From: Amorphochlora amoebiformis
Lineage: Eukaryota > Cercozoa > Chlorarachniophyceae
Assembly (NCBI GenBank): GCA_054601695.1
Contig: BAAHQB010000018.1
Coordinates: forward strand, 372,001 to 436,000
Reading direction: 5' to 3'
Length of the DNA stretch: 64,000 bases
Part shown: piece after piece, positions 1 through 64,000 of the stretch
How the letters are laid out: each line of letters starts with the position of its first letter
Numbering within the stretch: the stretch's first letter is position 1
Program-made: the position numbers and the translations under genes
Notes under the pieces: generated by a model
The model's input: the letters and a program-made list of their open reading frames with translations, nothing else
Databases searched by the model: none
Told to the model about the DNA's origin: nothing

Positions 1-117
1 TTGTGTCAAGTCCTCGTCCGAACTCGAGTCCCCATCGCTGACAGCGCCATACTTCTCATCGTCTTGTGAGTCCTCGCTGAGCTCGACTTCCTCATGGTAG
101 AGAGCCTCGTTTGCCAT
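1..117 (-). CDS. Acidic protein, N-terminal part (runs off the window)
   Basis: Read on the minus strand, an ATG at 117-115 opens a frame that stays open for 39 codons to the window edge. The peptide begins MANEALYHEEVEL and is rich in Asp, Glu and Ser (for example SEDSQDDEK and DGDSSSDEDL), so this end is probably disordered and a possible casein-kinase-type phosphorylation target. The start is chosen because it is the first ATG after a GC-rich spacer and faces the gene starting at 328. Acidic Ser-rich N-termini occur in many chromatin and ribosome-assembly proteins, so no family is named. Only the first exon, or part of it, is visible. Confidence 0.55.
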   Translation of the reverse strand, partial: MANEALYHEEVELSEDSQDDEKYGAVSDGDSSSDEDLTQ

Positions 118-327
118 GTTGGCATGCATTGGAAACCGGCAAGTAGTTCTCCAGTCGGGGCGTGTAGGCGTCGGGGTGAGCTGAGAATGACAGTTACAGA
201 GCCACACGTCTGGGATATCTTCAGGTTATATCTGAACATATCTTTTATCTAATATCCTCTTCTTGATTATGGTGGTCGTTCCGGGCAAACGAGGCTGAGC
301 GGCCTGCCATCTCCATCGGCGAATTAA
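118..327. promoter_or_regulatory. Short divergent intergenic region, probable shared promoter
   Basis: About 210 bases of unique, GC-richer DNA separate two start codons pointing away from each other (117 minus, 328 plus). No simple repeats are present, unlike almost all other non-coding DNA here. I see no unambiguous TATA box at a fixed distance. The promoter call rests on position and on three similar gaps elsewhere in the window. Confidence 0.45.
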
Positions 328-9767
<9,440 letters not shown>

Positions 9768-10892
9768 TTTCACCTTAATATAATCGGAATCGTAGAGAAT
9801 CCCGAAAAAAAAAACTAAGAATCATTTCAATAATTCTGCTAACAGTAGCTGCAGTAAATAGGGTCACGTGGCCGGGGAACACAGACCACGTCGACACGAG
9901 ACTTCAGATTCTTCGGCTTTTAGCGAGAACTCTGCCGGGATACCGGGGTTTTAAGCGAAAACTCTGCCGGGATACCGGGGTTTTAAGCGAAAATCAGCCG
10001 GGAAACGGAAGGAGTTAAGGGGAAAGGGGGGGGGGGGAATGGGCACTCAACAACGTACCAATTGCAACATGCTAACACGCCATCTGCTAAATCTGGTGGA
10101 TTTTTTTTCTAGACTAGAAGAAAAAAACAATCAATCATGAAGCTTAGTAAGGCTGCAGTGCGGTTGCCTTTTTTTTTAGTTTCTAGAGTTTGCACTAAAT
10201 ACAAGAACGTAGCGGGTAATGAAGTTCAATTATTAAATTATTGTTCAATTATATACATACATACATATATATCATAATATAAATATATATATATATATAT
10301 ATATAAACTAGATACATACATACCTTGATACTAGATATAATATATAATGTATAATATATATATTATCTAGATTATATACATATATATATACATATCTAGG
10401 TATGTCTAGTGAAATGAATTACCTAGATTACTAAGCGTACTATCTAGACAATACAGCACTGTTAATAATCACTCAGTGAATCACATTAATGATATACTAT
10501 ATCTAGAGATATACTAGATATAGACTGATCGATAGAAGGTAGATAAACAGCTATATATATAGCTACACAATAATAAAAGCTCAGTAGATCTTAGATGTCT
10601 CATTATGAGACTCTCATATACTACTACACAAGCGCAAATGACTAGAATGACTAGAATAAGACAAATTTAAAGTGATGATTTGCTGCTGACACATTCGAAC
10701 ACCACACAGATATTTTTGCACATAGAGACAAAACCATCACCACACCACACATCGACATGCACCCTAGATATTTACTGATATATATATATATATACACACA
10801 TATATATATATATATATATGTCTGGTTTGTTAATTGCAAGTACTAGACTGATATTCAGATATTATATAGATATTTACACACACACATATATA

Positions 10893-10925
<33 letters not shown>

Positions 10926-11155
10926 CATCATATATATATATATATCTAGATATATCTAGTATATATATATAATATATATATATATATACATATATATATC
11001 ATCATATATATAAAACAAGTTGATTTGAATAATCAGGTCAACTTTCGTCCAGTTTGTCAGTGGCAAGTACTAGAAGTATATATTAAAAGTATATATAACT
11101 CTTCAGGTATATTAGAAGTATATATATAACTCTTCAAGTATATTAGAAGGTATAT
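9768..11155. other. Intergenic region between convergent genes, with a short GC-rich patch
   Basis: No coding exon could be supported between the stop at 9767 and the minus-strand exon at 11196. A GC-rich patch at 9840-10030 holds TCACGTGGCC and about two and a half copies of a 30-base unit centred on CTGCCGGGATACCGGGG (9930-10005). The rest, 10060-11040, is AT-rich unique DNA with many CTAGA/TCTAG steps. Two related segments near 10824-10848 and 11051-11076 could hold the last exon of the minus-strand gene (frame LATDKLDES then stop), but I could not join them with matching phase. Confidence 0.5.
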
Positions 11156-26205
<15,050 letters not shown>

Positions 26206-26465
26206 CTAATATAGACCGCTCGAGATCGATGGAGATTCTGGAGATTGTTCGGAGATCGTATCATCCGGTAGTACCCGATAGTACCCGGTGATACCCGTCA
26301 GTACCCGATAGTACCCGGTGGTACCCGTCAGTACCCGGTAGTAATGGGCTTTCGTGGTATCATGACAAAGCGTGACGTCACGCCATATCATGGTGACGTC
26401 ACGGCATATCACGCCTAATGTTACCCATCAGTAGCCTCTTCGTTTGTAGTGAAGAACAAGTAGGC
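26206..26465. promoter_or_regulatory. Divergent GC-richer gap with short GTACCCG repeats
   Basis: This unique region separates the first exon found for the minus-strand gene (26205) from the zinc-finger gene start at 26466. It contains repeated GTAGTACCCG/GTACCCGTCA units (26265-26345) and a palindromic CGTGACGTCACG near 26370, which contains a CRE-like TGACGTCA. A related segment with GTGACGTGACGCCATATCAC lies near 31390. The repeat makes an open frame on the minus strand, but it is Tyr/Arg/Val-repetitive and is not called coding. Confidence 0.45.
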
Positions 26466-41030
<14,565 letters not shown>

Positions 41031-41397
41031 GCGCACGTGTTCGAAAATCCAGCGACCCTTTTTCGGGAATTGGGGGGGGAAGGAGCGAGGAGGAAGGGAT
41101 GGAAGCGCGCGTTTGATTTCGACGGTTATCTGGCGGGACAACCGCGGGACATATGTTCTCCGGAGATCTCTGGATATCATTGGATATCTCTCCTAGAATC
41201 CTGCAGATATCTATTTGCATATCGATATCAAGAAAATCGCGAAAAATTAAACACTGACATCCCCGTGATAAATTTATATATCGGTCTAGTATGTTCTACA
41301 TTTACACATGTCCTTGAAGCGTGACCCTGGCAGGTTGTCACGTCGTCTGCTCCGCACCCTTCACTCCTCCACCTCTCCCCCCCTCCGGCGAGCCGAA
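41031..41397. promoter_or_regulatory. Divergent promoter region between the TTLL and J-protein genes
   Basis: This unique, GC-rich region separates an ATG on the minus strand (41030) from one on the plus strand (41398). It contains short self-complementary runs such as CTCCGGAGATCTCTGGATATC. An open plus-strand frame covers 40866-41324, but it overlaps TTLL exon 1 and this gap and is not called. Confidence 0.5.
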
Positions 41398-58396
<16,999 letters not shown>

Positions 58397-58767
58397 CATG
58401 CCGCAGTGTAGTCTCTATTTATTAATTCGTCTTGAATTGTTAATCGATTTTCTGTATGCAATTAATCGGTAACGTTGAATCACTGAACGGTTTCATTTAA
58501 ACTAGACTCATGAATGCCTCCCAAGACTAAGCTTTTGTATTATATGATAACTGTAGATATTCATATTCATATAGTAATTTAAAATTAAAATTAAAACAAT
58601 AAACTGTACTCATAAAATCTAGAATTATATAAAACTAAAAATTTATATGTACTGTGTCGTGTGTGTATATGTAACTGCGTATTAGTGCGTATATATATAT
58701 AAGTACTAACACTCTAGCACTACTATACCTGTATACTCTTGGGCTGGGTAGACATATCATACAGATC

Positions 58768-58804
<37 letters not shown>

Positions 58805-59111
58805 TATGTGTGTGTGTGTGTGTGTGTTTGTGTGTGTGTATATGTACATATATATTTATTTTGATATATATGTATATATATAATATGTATATATATACAT
58901 ATATATGCGTGCATGAATACATAAATATAACATCTAGATCTAAATAACATTAATATTTATCATATTAAATGAACATTGTAAAAGAATGGGTGATAAAGTC
59001 AATTATTAATATGCGAGTTTTTAGATGTAAAATTACAATTACGACACAGCGCCGCGGCTATGTCGGAGTCCTACTTTACCTATACCGACTTGACGATCAA
59101 CCTTTCCATAG
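58397..59111. other. Intergenic region between convergent genes
   Basis: Mostly unique AT-rich DNA with a poly(A)-signal-like AATAAA at 58598, about 200 bases past the J-protein stop, then a TA/TG block (58770-58840). No reading frame is supported. Confidence 0.5.
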
Positions 59112-60366
59112 TTAATTCCCAAACCACAACTGATTCTGATGTGTCCACACGCAGAATTTAAGCATCTGCGAGGGGCTCATAATTCCCCTGATCCTTTTCA
59201 GGCACTCAATCTCGAACCGCTCCAAGCTATCCAATCCGTCCTCTCTGCTCCTCCCAGTGACACTCTTCTGCTCAGCACCACTCACGTCTTGCTTCCTTTC
59301 TTCCAGCCGTCTTGTGAGTGATTGCAGCGATGCCAAAGCGGTGAGCTGCTTAGGAGTGAGGTGGAGGATATCGACCATGAGCTTGTTCCACAGGCTGCAC
59401 TTGTCGACGAAGAATGCAGCATTCTGTCGCAGCGCCCATACCATAAACCGTACAGGTGGAGACCATTCCATGCAGTTTCCAAGAGCCTTGGAGTGTGCCC
59501 AGAACTTGGCGCGGTGGTCAGTGGCAGAGTAGACGAGACGCTGGATCTTCGAGGCCTCTTGGGGACCTCGGCGCCTGTGTTGGAGAAACCGAAGCTCTGA
59601 GTCCATTCTTCGCTGTTCGTGAGCATACATGTTGAGGATAAGGCTGTCAATGGGCTTCTGGAGGTGAGCTTGGTGAGCGTTGTGAGATTTTTGAGGTGGC
59701 TGGGCTTGTTGTGTTGGGACGGGACGGGTATCAGTGACGACGACAGGTTGGGAGTTGTGCACAGGTTTGCTCTTGCATGGGCAGTGTAGGATTCGTTGGT
59801 GATGTTGTATTTCGCATCGGAGCTTGTGTTGGAGGACCTTGACCTGAAATTCGAAGAATGTGTAAGGTTTTGGGATGAATGAGGAGAAACTTCCTCGAAG
59901 CAACGCACCTCTTTCTCCAGATGCTGCAGTCTCCCCTTCTTTCGGGCTCTGTTTTCCCGAGCGAGTTGGGCCTTACGAGCGAGTTTCCTGGATATATATA
60001 TGCATATATTGTATCATCCACGGATTCCCACGACGAAGATTACGCTTACCTCGCACGTTCTGGGTCCTCTGCTTTTTTTTTGGGACCCACAGACCGCAGG
60101 CGCTTGGCAGGCGGTTGAATTTTTGCCAGTTTGACTTCCGGAGTGTTTGAATCGTAATGAGGAGGTTCGACGACAACCTGACAAACGGCGAAAATATTCT
60201 GTGAGTCATATTAACAGGAGTTATTCTCCCTTTCTATCCTTCCCCGACGAAAAAAAAGACAACTCACATCCTTGTAGACATCATTGACATTCGGCGCGGA
60301 GCCGAGACTCTTCCAATCGACCCGCGAGGGGACGGTGAAGCACTGGAAGAAGCCGTTGAGAGACAT
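59112..60366 (-). CDS. bZIP transcription factor, complete
   Basis: Four minus-strand exons, 60366-60268, 60177-60050, 59987-59909 and 59843-59112, all with matching phases, encode about 345 residues. Introns are short (56 to 90 bases) and largely free of long repeats, with canonical GTGAGT, GTAAGC and GTGCGT donors. The protein starts MSLNGFFQCF. Residues about 70-110 form the basic region and zipper: KKKAEDPERARKLARKAQ, then LARENRARKKGRL (the N-x7-R bZIP signature) and leucine-type heptads in LEKEVKVLQHKL. A long C-terminal region (about 200 residues) is predicted helical, rich in Trp, His and Gln, and ends MLKFCVWTHQNQLWFGN. Such factors bind DNA as dimers. No membrane helix is seen. The start is the first ATG facing the gene at 60484. 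Confidence 0.88.
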
Positions 60367-60483
60367 CTCCCCTCCAGCCCCACAGAATGCGACCGAGCGA
60401 ATTTCTCAATTCACCCCGGGGATTCTCGGGGATCCCCGATTTTTCCGGGTTGACAGGGAAAACCAAATAATTCCGGGGGTACC
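60367..60483. promoter_or_regulatory. 117-base divergent promoter
   Basis: Only 117 bases separate the bZIP start (60366, minus) and the next start (60484, plus). The gap is GC-rich with self-complementary CGGGGATCCCCG near 60428-60439 and a poly-C/G context. Both start codons are supported by full multi-exon models, so transcription from both sides probably begins within or across this gap. Confidence 0.6.
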
Positions 60484-61004
60484 ATGGATGAATCCCCGGG
60501 ATTACCGGCAGGATATTTTCAGCTTGTCTCTGAGCGACTCTCCAATGCCCGACTGCAAGTCCCCGACGTCACTCCTCCGGTATGAGCGCGATTTCCCGGG
60601 GATGGGGGGCCTAGTTATCGTGAAATCGGTATATACTATACCCGAGAGACTTGCTTTCTTGAAAGAATTGCGGAATGGGGTTGGGGGTTGAAAGGGCTGG
60701 ATAATTGGGATGCGGTATCCTTTGGTTCATCCTTGCCTACTCGGGCGTACCTGTTAGAAGGGGAGATGGATAGAGTGTGTTCTACACCTGACCTTTCGGA
60801 GCTAGGGGTTTATTTTCCGGGGTGGGATGCCTTGGGGGGAATCAGAATGGATCTGTAAGGGTAGGGTTCAGGTTGTGTATTGACTCCTTGGACAATGATA
60901 TTTGCAATATTATTAGGGAGGAGAACAGAAAACTCAGAGATGAGAACTCAGAGCTCAAGGCTGAGCTTAAAGCCGTCAAATCTCACGATTATAGTCAATT
61001 TTGA
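60484..61004 (+). CDS. Small three-exon protein with C-terminal coiled coil, unknown family
   Basis: Exons 60484-60579, 60649-60854 and 60872-61004 encode 144 residues and end in TGA. Donors GTATGA and GTAAGG and matching phases support the model; the second exon has no internal start near its 5' end and is only visible once spliced. Introns are 69 and 17 bases; the second is shorter than spliceosomal introns usually are, so that junction needs care. The N-terminus reads MDESPGLPAGYFQLVSERL. The middle is Trp/Gly-rich (RIAEWGWGLKGLDNWDAV, YFPGWDALGG). The end IIREENRKLRDENSELKAEL is a strong heptad coiled coil. I do not recognise the family. It is divergent from the bZIP gene. Confidence 0.6.
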
Positions 61005-61274
61005 CGAAAAATAATTCTTTTTTTTCTTTCCAAGTGAGGGGGGGCTAGTGAGGGGGATATGTACATATGCCATATGGAAAGATGTGTATGAATATGTGGT
61101 CAATATATATGTATTGAGTAGCATTTTTGTCTGTAATATGTGTAACATATAGTGTAATTTTACACCCATAAATATGAATATTGTTTGGTGTTATTTTGAT
61201 ATCATATCTACAAGTATATAGGATATCATATGATATCATAAAATATTAGGTACTTTTCCCAATTTCACAACAAG
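61005..61274. other. Unique AT-rich spacer
   Basis: Follows the stop at 61004; contains a poly-T run and nested GATATCATATGATATCAT palindromes near 61210-61240. No exon was supported. It could hold the 3' end of the small gene and the upstream intron of the next gene. Confidence 0.4.
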
Positions 61275-61352
61275 GCTTCTCACGGCCGTAGCCGCAATAT
61301 TAATATATAATATCGTCTGGAATCTGGAAGGTAACTATAGAAACATACATAC

Positions 61353-61430
<78 letters not shown>

Positions 61431-61833
61431 ATATATGGAGAATGAATAGGGAAAAAGGAATCTTTGAAGGGAGAGGGAGGGAGAGAGAGAGAGGAAGAGA
61501 GAGAAGAGCAGAGGGACAAAGAGAGAGAGAGAGTGAGAGAAGAGGAGAGAGAAGAGAGAGGGACAAAGAGAGAGAGGGAGAGAGAGAGAGGGAGAGAGAG
61601 AGAGGAAGAGAGAGAAGAGAGAGGGACAAAGAGAGAGAGAGAAGAGGAGAGAGAAGAGAGAGGGACAAAGAGAGAGAGGGAGAGAGAGAGAGGGAGAGAG
61701 AGAGAGGGAGAGAGAAAGAGGGAGAGAGAGAGAGGAAGAGAGAGAAGAGAGGGACAAAGAGAGAGAGAGAGATGGAGAGAGAAGAGAGAAAAAGAGATGG
61801 AGAGAGAAGGGAGAGAGAATAGAGGGAGAGAGA

Positions 61834-61870
<37 letters not shown>

Positions 61871-61959
61871 GACGAGGGAAGAGAGAGAGAGAGAGAAAGG
61901 GAAGAGAGAAGAAGGGAAGAAAGAAGATAGAGAGATAAAGAGAGAGAGAGAGATAAAGA

Positions 61960-61992
<33 letters not shown>

Positions 61993-62229
61993 GAAAAGAG
62001 AGAGAGAGGAGAATATCATTTGAGGGAAATGTAAGGGGGGGGAGGGATTGAACAAGAAGGGGGGGGGGGGAGATTACACAAAGAGGGGGGGGAGAGATGG
62101 TTGATATATATATATATATATATATATGATATATACATATATATACATATATATATATATATGTATGAAGTGATAAAACTCGGATATAGAATATATTATA
62201 ATCATGATATGTGAATATATCTATATCTA

Positions 62230-62277
<48 letters not shown>

Positions 62278-62336
62278 ATATAGGGTGGGTAGCTCGTATA
62301 TCAACTTTCTGTCTCCTTATGGCTCTTGCTCAGGTA

Positions 62337-62422
<86 letters not shown>

Positions 62423-62465
62423 ATAATACATATATATTATATTGTATATATGTGTATGTGTAATG

Positions 62466-62497
<32 letters not shown>

Positions 62498-62539
62498 AAA
62501 ATATAATATATATGTATACATATATGTATATTATTATAT

Positions 62540-62570
<31 letters not shown>

Positions 62571-62608
62571 GTGTATTTGTATAATATGTACATTAAGATA
62601 TATATATA

Positions 62609-62639
<31 letters not shown>

Positions 62640-62661
62640 AATGTGTATTCATGTGTGCGTA

Positions 62662-62723
<62 letters not shown>

Positions 62724-62836
62724 CTATATATATATATAATATTTTTATATATGTGTACGTGTGTGTGTATACATTTACATAAGTGGTATTATACATTTTT
62801 TATCTTTTTATACATATGTATTTATATATATATATA

Positions 62837-62879
<43 letters not shown>

Positions 62880-62926
62880 CTACCCCTACCTCATCAACCC
62901 AAAGTCCAATTCAAACCTTACATATA

Positions 62927-62972
<46 letters not shown>

Positions 62973-63020
62973 ATCTATCTATGCATATGTGTATACATGT
63001 AGATATATATACATACATAT

Positions 63021-63089
<69 letters not shown>

Positions 63090-63650
63090 GTACATATATA
63101 TATATATATATATAATATTTATATATATAATATATATATATGTAATATATACATATAGACATATGTTCTCATCTCGGAACCCTGACCCTAACTCTAACCC
63201 TAACCCTAACCCTAACCCTAACCCTAACCCTAACCGTCCTTACCTCGGAGCCCAGACCCTAACCCTAACCCTAACCTTTAAATAACATTAAACCGAACTT
63301 AAACTCGTCCTAACCTTAACCCTAACCCTAACTCTAACCCTAATCCTAACCCTAATCCTAACCCTAACCCTAACCCTAACCCTAACCCTAACCCTAACCC
63401 TAATCCTAACCCTAACCCTCCATCCAAAGCCTAACCCCCTAACCCTAACCCTAACCTTAGATCATTCTCACCATAACCAAACCCTAACCCTAGCTCGAAC
63501 CCTAACCGTTACCGTAATCCTAACCCTAACCCTAAACCTAACCCTAACCCTAACCCTAACCCTAACCCTAACCCTAACCCTAACCCTAATTAGTTTCTCG
63601 GCCTTCCGTTTGCTCCTCCCTTAAACATACCTTCTTCTCGCCGATTACAG
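61275..63650 (+). CDS. Partial membrane protein (internal exons), continues beyond the window
   Basis: Three phased exons: 61275-61330, 62284-62333 and 63594-63650. They read [18 protein letters not shown], then [16 protein letters not shown] and [19 protein letters not shown]. The first and second are hydrophobic enough for membrane-associated helices. The first exon starts in mid-codon, so an upstream exon or start is missing, and the donor at 63651 shows that more exons follow. Introns hold a GA tract, TA runs and a CCCTAA array. No family is recognised. Confidence 0.5.
61465..62015. repeat. (GA)n tract, about 550 bases
   Basis: GAGA with AGGGACAAAG units, followed by G-runs at 62030-62095. 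It lies in an intron of the plus-strand membrane-protein gene. Confidence 0.94.
63180..63593 (+). repeat. CCCTAA arrays ending at an acceptor
   Basis: Arrays with short unique breaks (for example TTAAATAACATTAAACCG near 63279) lead into CCCTAATTAG, the acceptor of the exon at 63594. The C-rich strand is again the sense strand of the host gene. Confidence 0.92.
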
Positions 63651-63651
63651 G

Positions 63652-63695
<44 letters not shown>

Positions 63696-63699
63696 GTAT

Positions 63700-64000
63700 A
63701 TATATATATATATATGTATATGTATACATATATTCATACATACATGTGTACATACATACATACATTTATACGTCATAAATACATATTACACACACATACA
63801 TACATACATACATACATACATACATAAATACATACACACACACACACACATAAATACATACATACATACATACATACATAAATACATACATACACACACA
63901 TACATACATACATACATACATACATACATACATACATACATAAATACATACATACACACACACACATACATACATACATACATACATACATACATAAATA
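63700..64000. repeat. (CATA)n tract
   Basis: ACATACATAC repeats with CACACA and AAATACAT interruptions run to the window end. All open frames in it are repetitive (Met/Tyr/Val/Cys). Confidence 0.95.

Noticed and set aside
26206-26412. Minus-strand 68-codon open frame
   Set aside because: Built from GTACCCG repeats in a divergent gap, with no domain; better explained as regulatory or repeat DNA.
59282-59908. Second long minus-strand frame and plus-strand frames inside the bZIP gene
   Set aside because: Shadows of the bZIP coding exon, which alone joins upstream exons in phase and carries the zipper.

Overview
The window is nuclear DNA from a eukaryote, most likely a protist. Every gene I can rebuild is cut by GT-AG introns into small exons (about 27 to 100 bases). 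The introns are built almost entirely of simple repeats: (TA)n, (TG)n, (GA)n/(CT)n and the telomere-type unit TTAGGG/CCCTAA. Exons were found as short non-repetitive islands. I kept them when acceptor, donor, reading frame and codon phase all agreed with the neighbouring exon. The standard code is used. TTAGGG telomere repeats, a bZIP factor, an ERdj1-type J-protein and a tubulin-ligase-like protein exclude bacteria and archaea but do not fix the lineage.

Layout: (1) 1-117, minus, N-terminus of an acidic protein. (2) 328-9767, plus, ten-exon gene with an N-myristoylation-type start. (3) 26205-11156, minus, a basic Ser/Pro/Lys-rich protein of at least 23 exons. (4) 26466-32032, plus, a C2H2 zinc-finger gene. 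(5) 41030-28722, minus, a tubulin-tyrosine-ligase-like (TTLL) gene whose exons interleave on the opposite strand with those of gene 4. (6) 41398-58396, plus, a complete 19-exon J-domain/transmembrane/SANT protein of ERdj1 (DNAJC1) type. (7) 60366-59112, minus, a complete four-exon bZIP factor. (8) 60484-61004, plus, a three-exon small protein ending in a coiled coil. (9) 61275 onward, plus, a partial membrane protein. Four gene pairs are divergent across gaps of about 117 to 370 bases, and these gaps are the main GC-richer unique DNA.

Three patterns stand out. First, every CCCTAA array I could assign to a gene lies in an intron with the C-rich strand as the sense strand, where it supplies pyrimidines and repeated CTAAC (the branch-point consensus); single changes at array ends make the GT or AG. 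Second, many exons are flanked by truncated copies of their own edges: copies upstream carry acceptor plus exon 5' part, copies downstream carry exon 3' part plus donor, each separated by a repeat tract. Third, a short non-repetitive core recurs beside CCCTAA in introns of at least three genes, always in sense orientation. Together these look like introns grown from telomeric and dinucleotide repeats (introner-like).

The genes do not form one pathway. They are ordinary cell functions (ER chaperone recruitment, tubulin modification, transcription) plus several unrecognised proteins.
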